Source: Clostridium gasigenes (lineage in GTDB: Bacteria; Bacillota; Clostridia; Clostridiales; Clostridiaceae). Taken from it: DNA of 64,000 bases. Made by a program: the position numbers and the translations under genes. The notes under the pieces are model-generated. The model saw nothing but the letters and a program-made list of their open reading frames with translations, did not search any database and was not told where the DNA came from. Positions 7,244 through 15,868 of the stretch are shown piece after piece (within the stretch, counting starts at the first letter, position 1; each line of letters begins with the position of its first letter). The stretch lies in assembly GCF_900104115.1 (NCBI RefSeq), contig NZ_FNJM01000001.1, positions 1 to 64,000 on the forward strand, read 5' to 3'.

Positions 7244-9781
7244 CTATTTTAATTTGCTTTTTAAATTTTCTTTATAAATATACATCCTTTCATCTGCAAT
7301 CTTAATAAGTTGGCTATAGCTTACAGCATCAGATAAAAAAGTTGCAATTCCATAGCTATAATTATAGGTAACTTTATTTCCTTCTAAAATGATAGGATTA
7401 TCAATAAAATACTTATTTAGTTCTTCAAACTTTTCTGATAGGGCATCAACTGGTGTATTAGAAAATACACCAATGAACTCATCGCCACCATATCTGGCTA
7501 AAATATCAGTTTCACTTATAGAGCTTTTAAGTTTATTAACAAAGCTTTTAATAAACTCATCTCCTTGCAAATGACCATAAGTATCATTAACTAATTTTAA
7601 TCCGTTTAAATCAAAAATAACTAATAAAAAAGAATTATTGTGTCTTAGCGCTTCACTTAAAACCTTATCGAAAATTTCTTCAAATGATCGTCTGTTATAG
7701 ATATTAGTTAATTTATCATATTTAGATAAATACATTATTTCATTATATAAATTATGTGTGCTTATAGTATTTTCTATTTGATATTTCATATAATTCATAA
7801 TATCTATATCATCTTCATTAAATATATCTTTTTCATCACTATCAATATTCATCATACCAAATAATTTATTATTAATTATTATAGGAGTACTAATACATGA
7901 TACAATTTTCCAGTCATTTTGACCAAGAACAACATATTTGCTACTATATAAATTAAATACATCATCTATTATTATAGTAGAAGTTATTTTACCCTTTGTT
8001 TTAAGATAATGGAATGAAGATTCTAATGGTAAAATAAAATCTTTTGTTTTTTCATCATCATATCCAATGGAGCTAGCTATTACTAAGTTAATATCTTCTT
8101 TTAATAATAAAACACTACCATATTTTGCTCCTTTCATAAGTGCAATACATTTACTTAGTATTAAATCAAATAATTCATTAATGTTAGTTAGTTCAATGAT
8201 AGATTGGTTTACTTCAATCATTACTTCCTTAAATTTTAATAATCTATTAAGCTTATGTTCATTTTTTTTGAGCTCTGTTATATCGATGATAACGCCTACG
8301 ATTCCAATAGCTTCATAATTAGATAATATACTTGATTTATTAAAAATTACATCCTGTTTTTCCCCGTTGATACCTATTAATTGTGTTTCATAATTTTGGT
8401 TGCCCTTTCTGTCCATTAATTCTAAATCTGCTTTATGATATACCTCAGCAAGTTCAAATTGGTGGATATCATAAACTGTTTTGTTAATTATCTGATCTTT
8501 TGATAGTCCTACATATTCTTCAAATGCATAATTACAATCTGTGTATTTACCATTAATATCTTTGCAAAATATTGGAGTTGTTATTGTATCTAAAAGAGTC
8601 CTTAAAAAATTGAAATTATTGTGAAGATTTAATTCACTTTCCTTTAGCTTTTTTTTAGTTTTTATTAGCTTTTGAATATTAATAATTAAGAAAATAATTA
8701 TTAATGTAAAAAAAGAAAGTAATGAACAAAGAAGTATGGTCCATTGTTTTTTTGTAATTGAATACATAGAGCTAGGTTCATTTATTATTATACTGTTTTT
8801 GGGTAATTGAGATTTGTTTATTTTAAAGCGAACTAATTCATTATAGTCAAACATATAATTGGAACCAATATCATTCATTATAGGAATATTTTTTATTAGT
8901 TCACCATTTATAATCTTTTCGGCAATTTTACCAGCATAAACGCCTTGATCAAATCCAGAACTTATTTTTCCACCGATAATACCATTGCCTAAAAGGATAT
9001 CCCAAATTCCATAGATCGGAATACTGGTTTTATTTTTTAGATTATGTATAATTTCAACAGGATATAAGGTAGAGCCATCATTTGTTTTAATTGAAGTTGA
9101 TGTGAAAAGGACAACACTATTTTTATCATTTGAATTTATTTTTTTGATGGTATCTTCTAAGGTGATATTTTTTATTTCTTGAAAATGTACATTAGAATAG
9201 TTACCATAAATTAATTTATTTAAATCAGTAGAGAGTTCAGTTCCTGTTATAGTAGTATCATCAATAATAATTATATTTTTAGTATTTGGATGCATTGTTA
9301 GTATTAAATCTATGTTACCCTTAATATCAATACTCTCTAAAACACCGGTTGAATTTTCAATTAATTTATCTTGTGATTTATAACTTTCAAAGTTATTTAG
9401 TCCAGTAAAAATTAAAGGTGTGCTTGGAAAAAGTTCCTCTCTATGTTTTTGAAAAAAGTCATACGCCCAATTATCACTACATATAACCATATCAAATTTA
9501 CTGTTTTTATATTTATCTTTATACAAAGTAAGTAACTTATCATAATAATTTTCATCATTATTATTGAGAGCATCCATGTATTCTATCTTAATATTAATAT
9601 ATTCACCATAATTTTTTAGAATTGAAAGAAATCCTTGTTCTATAATATCATTCCACTCATAACCACGATGATATGAAGTAAGGATAAGGATGTTTTTCTT
9701 AAAAGAGGTTGCATAAACATTAATAGTTAAAAGAAATGTTATGAAAATAAAATAAAAAAACACTTTAAATTTTTTTGGCAA
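7244..9781 (-). CDS. Periplasmic-sensor PAS-GAF diguanylate cyclase
   Basis: A signal peptide ('FKVFFYFIFITFLLTINVYA') leads into an extracytoplasmic domain like those of ABC-substrate-binding sensors ('ILILTSYHRGYEWNDIIEQGF', about 300 residues). A membrane helix, a PAS domain ('TTPIFCKDINGKYTDCN'), a GAF domain and a C-terminal GGDEF domain follow, with 'YDKLTNIYNRRSFEEIF' and an intact RYGGDEF. It should make cyclic di-GMP from GTP in response to an external ligand. The start is decided by GAGGTG seven bases before a TTG at 9781, which gives a clean signal peptide. An ATG at 9916 would add 45 residues with no ribosome site. It stands alone, and no EAL or HD-GYP phosphodiesterase gene is nearby. 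Confidence 0.88.
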   Translation of the reverse strand: MPKKFKVFFYFIFITFLLTINVYATSFKKNILILTSYHRGYEWNDIIEQGFLSILKNYGEYINIKIEYMDALNNNDENYYDKLLTLYKDKYKNSKFDMVICSDNWAYDFFQKHREELFPSTPLIFTGLNNFESYKSQDKLIENSTGVLESIDIKGNIDLILTMHPNTKNIIIIDDTTITGTELSTDLNKLIYGNYSNVHFQEIKNITLEDTIKKINSNDKNSVVLFTSTSIKTNDGSTLYPVEIIHNLKNKTSIPIYGIWDILLGNGIIGGKISSGFDQGVYAGKIAEKIINGELIKNIPIMNDIGSNYMFDYNELVRFKINKSQLPKNSIIINEPSSMYSITKKQWTILLCSLLSFFTLIIIFLIINIQKLIKTKKKLKESELNLHNNFNFLRTLLDTITTPIFCKDINGKYTDCNYAFEEYVGLSKDQIINKTVYDIHQFELAEVYHKADLELMDRKGNQNYETQLIGINGEKQDVIFNKSSILSNYEAIGIVGVIIDITELKKNEHKLNRLLKFKEVMIEVNQSIIELTNINELFDLILSKCIALMKGAKYGSVLLLKEDINLVIASSIGYDDEKTKDFILPLESSFHYLKTKGKITSTIIIDDVFNLYSSKYVVLGQNDWKIVSCISTPIIINNKLFGMMNIDSDEKDIFNEDDIDIMNYMKYQIENTISTHNLYNEIMYLSKYDKLTNIYNRRSFEEIFDKVLSEALRHNNSFLLVIFDLNGLKLVNDTYGHLQGDEFIKSFVNKLKSSISETDILARYGGDEFIGVFSNTPVDALSEKFEELNKYFIDNPIILEGNKVTYNYSYGIATFLSDAVSYSQLIKIADERMYIYKENLKSKLK

Positions 9782-10104
9782 TTTTAAACACCTCAAATAT
9801 ATACAGCAAAATAGTGTATAAATTTTATTTTTTAATCTTAGTTTACACTGTTTTGAGCTGGAAAGGAAGCTAAATGTGCATAATAAATAGTTGTTAAATA
9901 AAGGTATGATGCTCAATAATTTCTAAATTTATAGTAAAATTAGAAATAAGATTTAAAGCATTATTATGAAATATAGGGATTAAGCATGACTAAAGTTTAA
10001 TTAAGTAAAATGAATAAAAATGAGGAAATATGAATTAATATTGCTTTATTTGAAAAAAACTGTATAATAAATATGAAATTTATAATTTATTAGGAGGAAA
10101 ACAA

Positions 10105-10497
10105 ATGATTAAGAACAGAAGCTTTTGGTGGTATATTTTACTAACTACGATTACCTTTGGTATTTACGGTATAATATTTATGTATGACTACACAGAAGAT
10201 TTAAACAAAATTTGTGAGGGGACAGGCAAGCCAAGCAAGAATTACCTAATAGTAATTCTATTAAGTATTATAACTTGTGGAATATACTACTATGTATGGT
10301 TATATAAACAAGCAAATAGAATGAATAAACAAGGATTTAGCTATTCAATAAATATTCCTGAAACTGGTTCTACTATTTTACTTTGGAATATACTTGGTAG
10401 CCTTTTATGTGGTGTTGGTCCATGGGTTGGAAAATACATAATGATTAAGAATTTAAACTTGCTAGCTGAAGAGTATAATAGAAAATTTGCTAATTAA
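10105..10497 (+). CDS. DUF4234 small membrane protein
   Basis: A 130-residue protein with three hydrophobic segments. It opens with 'RSFWWYILLTTITFGIYGIIFMY', has a near-repeat 'IVILLSIITCGIYYYVWLYK' at residues 48-67, and then 'NILGSLLCGVGPWVGKYIMIKNLN'. This paired 'T-(F/C)-G-I-Y' layout is typical of DUF4234 proteins, whose role is unknown. AGGAGG precedes the ATG. A hairpin follows it, so it is probably transcribed alone. Confidence 0.75.
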   Translation: MIKNRSFWWYILLTTITFGIYGIIFMYDYTEDLNKICEGTGKPSKNYLIVILLSIITCGIYYYVWLYKQANRMNKQGFSYSINIPETGSTILLWNILGSLLCGVGPWVGKYIMIKNLNLLAEEYNRKFAN

Positions 10498-10515
10498 TTT
10501 TATAAATTAATAAAT

Positions 10516-10539
10516 AAGGAGCTACATATGTAGCTCCTT
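10516..10539 (+). terminator. Hairpin after the DUF4234 gene
   Basis: AAGGAGCTACAT is followed directly by its exact complement and then TATATTTT. The T-run is interrupted, so some read-through into the DUF2752 gene 20 bases later is possible. Confidence 0.6.
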
Positions 10540-10558
10540 ATATTTTGGGAGAGATAAT

Positions 10559-10990
10559 ATGGATTTTATAAAAAAAAAATTAGAAAAACATGAAATAATA
10601 ATATTAATGTTCTTGATTTTCTTTTTAACTGGTGGAGAGTGCATAATAAAAAAAATAACTGGTGTGCCATGTCCAAGTTGTGGCATAACAAGAGCCTTTT
10701 ATTATTTTGTAAATTTGGATTTTAAACAAAGCTTTTATTACCACCCATTATTTTGGTTAATACCTATTGTTTTAATTATTGTTATTTATGGAAAGAAGCC
10801 TTTGTTTAGAAGTAAAAAAATTGAAGTAACTTTTTATATTATAATAACTGCCCTTATATTAGGAGTATATATAATTAGAATGGTTAATTTATTTCCTTAT
10901 ATATCACCTATGGATTACAATAAATCATCATACATATGGAGATTATTGAACTTTATAAATAGAATCACAGAAGACTTTAGTTTCTTTTGA
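10559..10990 (+). CDS. DUF2752 membrane protein
   Basis: A 143-residue protein with three hydrophobic segments and the DUF2752 signature 'TGVPCPSCGITRAFYYFVN' at residues 34-52, which carries the conserved C-P-x-C-G-x-T-R. 'FYYHPLFW' follows. The family is widespread and of unknown function; the paired cysteines suggest metal or redox chemistry, but this is not shown here. GGGAGAG precedes the ATG. The cytolysin locus starts about 290 bp downstream with its own promoter, so the two are probably independent. Confidence 0.8.
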   Translation: MDFIKKKLEKHEIIILMFLIFFLTGGECIIKKITGVPCPSCGITRAFYYFVNLDFKQSFYYHPLFWLIPIVLIIVIYGKKPLFRSKKIEVTFYIIITALILGVYIIRMVNLFPYISPMDYNKSSYIWRLLNFINRITEDFSFF

Positions 10991-11169
10991 ATATTTCTTT
11001 GTGCTATTTAAAATATTAAGGGTATTATTTTGCTTCATTACTGGAGTTAATTGTATTTAAAAATAAGGTTTGAAACTTTTTTTAAAACTCAACTTCAGAT
11101 GGATTAATTGTAAAATTAATGATAAATATTATTTAATTAACAAAAAGAATAAAAAAACCCAAAAAAACA

Positions 11170-11198
11170 TTTACACTAAAAAGAAAATAATGTATAAT
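11170..11198 (+). promoter_or_regulatory. Promoter of the cytolysin precursor genes
   Basis: TTTACA (11170-11175) and TATAAT (11193-11198) are separated by exactly 17 bp, about 80 bases before the first precursor ATG. This is the only strong promoter I see in front of the sag-like locus. Confidence 0.75.
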
Positions 11199-11276
11199 AA
11201 AGTCATAAAAATCTAAAAATAATATTTTGGATTTTATAAGATATCATTATGATATTAAAAAAAGGGGGACAAGAAT

Positions 11277-11438
11277 ATGTTAGAATTCAACCAAAACATG
11301 CAAAATACTTGTAACAACATGGAAGAAGTTTCTGTAGCACCAGGAGCATGTTGCTGCTGTAGCTGTTGCTGTTGTGTAGCAATCGGTGTAAATAACGGAA
11401 CTGCTTCAACATCAGCTAATTTAACGCCTGGAAACTAA
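11277..11438 (+). CDS. sagA: Streptolysin S-type TOMM precursor peptide 1
   Basis: A 53-residue peptide behind a strong AGGGGG ribosome site. The leader opens MLEF, as in SagA and clostridiolysin S, with F4-NQN-M8 in the place of the FxxxB cyclodehydratase-recognition motif, and ends 'VSVAPGA'. The core begins with CCCCSCCCC (residues 25-33), then 'VAIGV' and a Gly/Ser/Thr/Asn-rich tail ending 'LTPGN'. In this family the Cys, Ser and Thr of the core become thiazole and (methyl)oxazole rings, giving a membrane-damaging peptide. Leader removal is expected near the APG site, probably by SagE. A second precursor lies 64 bases downstream, and sagB-sagI follow. Confidence 0.92.
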   Translation: MLEFNQNMQNTCNNMEEVSVAPGACCCCSCCCCVAIGVNNGTASTSANLTPGN

Positions 11439-11502
11439 TAAGTGGACAAGCATTATCGCCTTAGTAATTATAATTAATATTTTATAAAAGGGAGATGACA
11501 TT

Positions 11503-11655
11503 ATGTTAGAATTCAATAAAAATGTACAAAATACTTGTAACAATATGGAAGAGGTTTCTGTAGCACCAGGAGCATGCTGCTGTTGTAGCTGTTGCTGTTG
11601 TGTAGCAATTGGTGTAAATGGAACTGCTACATCAGGAGTGACAGCAGGAAAGTAA
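11503..11655 (+). CDS. sagA: Streptolysin S-type TOMM precursor peptide 2
   Basis: A 50-residue near-copy of the upstream peptide with its own GGGAG site. The leader differs at only two residues (Q6 to K and M8 to V), so it has a canonical F4-NKN-V8 recognition motif. Residues 9-38 are identical to peptide 1, including the CCCCSCCCC block and 'VAIGV'. The tails diverge: this one reads 'NGTATSGVTAGK'. The pattern indicates a tandem duplication followed by tail divergence. Both peptides should be substrates of the same SagBCD enzymes. Nothing suggests it is a pseudogene. Confidence 0.9.
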   Translation: MLEFNKNVQNTCNNMEEVSVAPGACCCCSCCCCVAIGVNGTATSGVTAGK

Positions 11656-11680
11656 TATAATTGTACAAGCAATTATATAG

Positions 11681-11745
11681 TTAAGAGGTCCGTGAAGGTT
11701 ATTTATAAACTAGTTAGTTAACTATAAATACCTTGCGGGCCTTAA
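11681..11745 (+). terminator. Long hairpin between the precursors and sagB
   Basis: TTAAGAGGTCCG...GGTTATTTATA pairs with TATAAATACC...CGGGCCTTAA, with a few bulges. No T-run follows. As in the streptolysin S operon, this lies between sagA and sagB and could attenuate read-through or protect the 3' end of the precursor mRNA. A smaller 9-bp hairpin lies just before it at 11655-11678. Confidence 0.65.
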
Positions 11746-11817
11746 AACTATATAAATAATTAATTGTTAATAATGTTAAATATGATAACAATACAGTTTG
11801 ATAAAAAGAGGTGAATT

Positions 11818-12789
11818 ATGCTTAAAAGAAAAAATAAAAACAAAGAAAAAGAAAAAGAAAAAGAAAATAAAAAACCAGTTAATAAGTACCCTTATGAAAT
11901 GAAAATAATATCATTTAATACTCAATACTGTAGTATGAGTGCATATGCAGATACTACAGTTTTAAAGACTCCAGATTCAGTTTTAAAAGGAAGTCTTTAT
12001 TCAAAGGAAAATAGATTTAATTCAGAAGAATATCTTTTAAATTATAGAACGAACAACAACAATTTGGGATTTAGAGCAGGTCTTTCAAGTTTTTTTCAAC
12101 AAAATGCAGCTATGACTGCAGCTAACAAGAATTTAGAAGAAGAGATAACAGATGTAATAAAACTTCCAAAAGCTAAAGGTATAAAGGCACCACTAGGTGC
12201 AAGCATTGAGCAAAGAAGAAGTGTTAGAAATTATACAGAAAATAAATTATCTATGCAGGATTTAGCAAGCTTACTTTATTATGGACAGGGAATATCAGGA
12301 GCAATAGAGCTTAAGGATGCTATAGCAGGTAATGATAACATAAAGCTTAGAAATAACCCATCAGCAGGGGGATTATATCCTATTAATCTATATGTATATT
12401 TAAAAAATGTTCAAGACATAGAAGATGGTTTTTATTTATACTACCCTTATGCACATGGTATAAAGCCAATTAATTTAAATGATGAAAATATAAATCAGTA
12501 TGATTTTGCTGAATTTTCAAATATAACTGCAAATAATGTGAATGTATTTTTTATATATGTGTACAACATGTATATTAATAGCAGAAAATATGGTGATGCA
12601 GGAGCAGCCTTTGCTTTTATTGAAGCGGGAGAAATAGCACAAAATGTACAGCTAACAGCAACAGCACTTGGATATGGAAGTTGTGATATTGGTGGATATG
12701 AAAAACAATATTTAGAAAAAAAACTTAAATTAGATGGTGTAACAAATCATGTAATCCATATGACTATAGCTGGAAAAGAAGGGGAATAG
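11818..12789 (+). CDS. sagB: SagB-type FMN dehydrogenase
   Basis: A nitroreductase-fold, FMN-dependent enzyme that oxidises azolines to azoles on the precursor. A Lys/Glu-rich tail (residues 2-20) is followed by an N-terminal region and the SagB catalytic domain: 'SIEQRRSVRNY' (FMN phosphate binding), 'LLYYGQGISG', 'NNPSAGGLYPINLYV', 'AFAFIEAGEIAQNVQLTA', and 'ALGYGSCDIGGY' near the C-terminus. At 323 residues it is the usual SagB length. GAGGTG precedes the ATG. It opens the enzyme-coding part of the operon and its stop is one base from the sagC start. Confidence 0.93.
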   Translation: MLKRKNKNKEKEKEKENKKPVNKYPYEMKIISFNTQYCSMSAYADTTVLKTPDSVLKGSLYSKENRFNSEEYLLNYRTNNNNLGFRAGLSSFFQQNAAMTAANKNLEEEITDVIKLPKAKGIKAPLGASIEQRRSVRNYTENKLSMQDLASLLYYGQGISGAIELKDAIAGNDNIKLRNNPSAGGLYPINLYVYLKNVQDIEDGFYLYYPYAHGIKPINLNDENINQYDFAEFSNITANNVNVFFIYVYNMYINSRKYGDAGAAFAFIEAGEIAQNVQLTATALGYGSCDIGGYEKQYLEKKLKLDGVTNHVIHMTIAGKEGE

Positions 12790-12790
12790 T

Positions 12791-13873
12791 ATGGAAAAAA
12801 ATTATTGTATAAATGACAGTCTTAGAATTTTTGATAATGGACAAAACGAAATAAGATTTAAATTAGGTCTTTGGAATTATAATGAAGCAGTTCTTGATTT
12901 GAAAAATGAAAGGGATGAATTTAAGATTTCGTTAAGGGAAATCTTAAAAAAATTAAGGCTTGGTATGGAAGTATCAGAAGAAAGTGTTCATGATATGGAT
13001 ATAACAGATGAAAGTAAAAATAATATATTAAATATATTAAATGGATTATCTTTAGCTGGAATGCTTATAAATGAGGAACAAAGGAAGCTTTCCAATGAAA
13101 TAACAATGAGTTTATTAGGTGATTATAAATACTTTATAAGAGAAGACTTAGTAAATAGTAAGGGAAGGAAATTATTATTTATATCTGATAATACTTTTTC
13201 AAATAGTATGGCAAAACTTTTAATTGAAGAAATGGAACTTAATATGGATATAGCATCAGAAGATTTAATAAATACTATAAGAGATGTAGATTTAACAACT
13301 AATATAGATGCTATAAATATAATTGAAAATATAAATGCTATACAAGCGCTTATAAAAGATTATGAAGGTATAGTTTTATGCCTAAAGAGGCCAGAACTTA
13401 CAATGATTAGAAATGTAAATAGAGTTGCTATAAAAAGAGAAATACCAGTTATATGCTCATTTATAGATGGACCATTTATTACAGCATTTAGCACTAATTA
13501 TCCAAAGACAGGATGTTTAGAGTGTTTCGAACAAAGAACACTAACTAGATTAGAGGATCATATATCTTATCATGCATTTGAGAATTTTAAATTTTCAAAT
13601 GAGACAAAAGACATGAATAAAGGAATAATACCAGTTTTAAATACAAGTACTAATTTAGTAGTTTCAGAAGCTTTCTTATTATCTAATTATGGAACAAGTA
13701 AATTTGAAAATAGAGTATTAAATATTTACGTTCCAACATTAGAAATACAAGTACAAGATTTATTAAGAGTTCCGTATTGTCCTGCCTGTGGAAATGTATC
13801 AAAAGCAAAATTCCAAGAGCTTAATGTATCTTCTAGAACCGTAGTAGATAACATAATAGATAGCATAAGATAG
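12791..13873 (+). CDS. sagC: SagC-type cyclodehydratase partner (E1-like)
   Basis: A 360-residue protein matching the TOMM E1-like partner that binds the leader peptide and presents the core to the YcaO protein SagD. Visible features are two zinc-type Cys pairs, C242-L-E-C245 and C330-P-A-C333, and a degenerate E1/ThiF-like body ('LLFISDNTFSNSMAKLLIEE', 'GIVLCLKRPE'). The N-terminal ~95 residues are expected to be the leader-binding winged-helix region. It follows sagB with a one-base gap and is followed 11 bases later by sagD, which fits the known need for a SagC-SagD complex. Confidence 0.9.
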   Translation: MEKNYCINDSLRIFDNGQNEIRFKLGLWNYNEAVLDLKNERDEFKISLREILKKLRLGMEVSEESVHDMDITDESKNNILNILNGLSLAGMLINEEQRKLSNEITMSLLGDYKYFIREDLVNSKGRKLLFISDNTFSNSMAKLLIEEMELNMDIASEDLINTIRDVDLTTNIDAINIIENINAIQALIKDYEGIVLCLKRPELTMIRNVNRVAIKREIPVICSFIDGPFITAFSTNYPKTGCLECFEQRTLTRLEDHISYHAFENFKFSNETKDMNKGIIPVLNTSTNLVVSEAFLLSNYGTSKFENRVLNIYVPTLEIQVQDLLRVPYCPACGNVSKAKFQELNVSSRTVVDNIIDSIR

Positions 13874-13884
13874 GAGCTTAAATT

Positions 13885-15243
13885 ATGAGATTTTATCCAA
13901 GTTTTAATAAGGTTTTAGATACATTTAATAAGGTTTCAGGCAATCAAACAGGAATAATAAAAGCCACTGCAATGCCTCTTATAAATCAAGATAAGAGTAT
14001 AAGTTTAAAGAGTATAACAGGAAATATGCCTAAATACCATAAGGTATTACTAGAGAGACAAAGCGGAGATGTACAATATCATGTAATTGGATATGGAAAC
14101 TTTTATGAAGAAGCGTTAATAAAGTATACAGGAGAGAGCGTAGAGAGATATTCTTCTATGGTAGCACCAAAGCTTGTTGAAGATAAGGTTGTATATGATA
14201 CATATAAGAATATGTGTAAAAGAGGAAAAGTTATGCCTCTAAAGTATATAGATGTATTTACAAAAGAACAATTAGAGGAAATGTCAACATACATAAGTGA
14301 TTTTTCAAAGGAAAAAATTACTGAAGATGATGTTGTAGGCTGGCTTCAATGTCCTTCTCTTGTAAATAAAGGTGAAAACATATGGGTGCCTGCAATAATG
14401 CTATTTGTTGGGTATCAAGTTAATTTAGAAAAGGGTGAAAAACAATATATACAAGGATTTAGTACGGGTACAGCATCCCATACTGATCTTAAAAAAGCAC
14501 TTGTAAATGCAATTGTTGAATATTTGCAAATAGATTCATTTATGATAACTTGGCATACTAAACGTAAATGCAAAAGAATTAATATAGATGATGAAACTGT
14601 AAAAAAAGCACTTGATGAAATTGGATTAGGTGATGATTCTATATATGAAATCATACCAGTTGAAATGACATTGCCAGATAATTCAGTTCCAACTTTTGGT
14701 ACGTTTTTAAGAAGAAAAGATAATAAAATGCCCTATTTATTATTTGGAGTTCAAGGTGATTTTGATGTGAAAAATGGTGTTTATCGTTCAATTATGGAGG
14801 GCATATCAATAGCTCATAGTGGATATTTCAATACTATATATAATAGAGATTTAATAGAGCATGTTATGAATAATGATTCGAAATTTTTAGATTTAGATTT
14901 AAATGTATTATATTATAGTGCACCTAAACATATTGATGAGAAAAATAAACTTATAGAAGAATTTATAGATGGAGAAATTAACTTAAGTGACATAAAAACA
15001 ATAGAAAATTTAGATACTGATTCACAACTTAAAGAATTATTAAAAACAGTATCAGAAATAAGTGAGTATGCCGTTTATATGGACATGACATCACCAGAAC
15101 TTAGAGATAAAGGATGGTATACAATGAGAGTTTTAATACCAGAAATACTTGAAATGTGTATTCCAGAATTCCCGTTTAAAGATCATCCAAGAATGAAAGA
15201 GCATGGAGGTATAATAAATGAATACCCACACCCTATGCCTTAA
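13885..15243 (+). CDS. sagD: SagD-type YcaO cyclodehydratase
   Basis: A 452-residue YcaO enzyme that uses ATP to phosphorylate the amide backbone and close thiazoline/oxazoline rings. ATP/Mg-site features seen are 'GESVERYS' at 83-90, 'STGTASHTDLKKALVNAIVEY' with its S-x-G-x-A pattern, and the downstream 'D-S-F-M-I-T-W'. The C-terminus ends in 'YPHPMP', the proline-rich tail important in this clade. The first ~60 residues match the SagD N-terminal extension. The gene overlaps the start of sagE by 26 bases, which points to translational coupling. Confidence 0.94.
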   Translation: MRFYPSFNKVLDTFNKVSGNQTGIIKATAMPLINQDKSISLKSITGNMPKYHKVLLERQSGDVQYHVIGYGNFYEEALIKYTGESVERYSSMVAPKLVEDKVVYDTYKNMCKRGKVMPLKYIDVFTKEQLEEMSTYISDFSKEKITEDDVVGWLQCPSLVNKGENIWVPAIMLFVGYQVNLEKGEKQYIQGFSTGTASHTDLKKALVNAIVEYLQIDSFMITWHTKRKCKRINIDDETVKKALDEIGLGDDSIYEIIPVEMTLPDNSVPTFGTFLRRKDNKMPYLLFGVQGDFDVKNGVYRSIMEGISIAHSGYFNTIYNRDLIEHVMNNDSKFLDLDLNVLYYSAPKHIDEKNKLIEEFIDGEINLSDIKTIENLDTDSQLKELLKTVSEISEYAVYMDMTSPELRDKGWYTMRVLIPEILEMCIPEFPFKDHPRMKEHGGIINEYPHPMP

Positions 15244-15868
15244 TATACTTATAATACTATTTACTATAAGCCCTGTGTTACTAATTGGTATTGTTTCAAA
15301 CTTTCCTGGAATGAAAATGAAAAAAGATGATGTGTTTTTTACAAAGGCATTAGCTTATTTATTAATAATAGAGTTTACTTTTATATTAATAATGAAATTC
15401 CATATTTTAAAAGTAAGTTTGCCTGAAAATATTTATTGGTATGTTATAGCAATAGTTTGTGTGCCTTTAATAATAGTATTAGAAATATTATTAGCATTCA
15501 TAATGATTAAAGCTAAGGGCAAAAATGTAAAAAAGTTATCTTTTTGGGGAAGTGGGAAAAAGCTTGATAAATATCATATGATATTTATACTTATAATAGC
15601 TATATTTGAAGAATTAATATTTAGATGTGTATGGTTTAATATATTAGGAAATGATTTTGGTATAAATTTATATATAGTTATAGCTATATCTGCTGTAGTT
15701 TATGGGTTTAATCATTTGTTTATGGGAAGTAAAATAATAGTTCAAAAAATAGTTACAGGATGCATATATGGGCTTATATATTTTTTAAGTGGATCTATTA
15801 TTATTCCTATAATTACTCATTGTGTTCAAAACTATTTTGTTATAGCAAGAGGTGAGCGTTGTGAATAA
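15218..15868 (+). CDS. sagE: SagE-type CPBP intramembrane protease
   Basis: A 216-residue protein with about six membrane segments and a complete CPBP/Abi catalytic set: E131-E132-xxx-R136 in 'FEELIFRCVW', H166 in 'VYGFNHLF' and H201-xxx-N205 in 'THCVQNYF'. In streptolysin S loci SagE is the candidate leader peptidase and may also give immunity. The ATG at 15218 sits inside the end of sagD, with GGAGGT nine bases before it. It overlaps the next gene by eight bases. Confidence 0.88.
   Translation: MNTHTLCLNILIILFTISPVLLIGIVSNFPGMKMKKDDVFFTKALAYLLIIEFTFILIMKFHILKVSLPENIYWYVIAIVCVPLIIVLEILLAFIMIKAKGKNVKKLSFWGSGKKLDKYHMIFILIIAIFEELIFRCVWFNILGNDFGINLYIVIAISAVVYGFNHLFMGSKIIVQKIVTGCIYGLIYFLSGSIIIPIITHCVQNYFVIARGERCE

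Noticed and set aside
7244-9916. Upstream ATG at 9916 as the start of the diguanylate cyclase
   Set aside because: It lacks a ribosome site and adds 45 residues before a clean signal peptide; the TTG at 9781 with GAGGTG is better.
11421-11672. Antisense reading frame covering the second cytolysin precursor
   Set aside because: It is only the reverse complement of the Cys-codon run (many Gln/Leu codons), has no ribosome site and lies over a convincing precursor gene.
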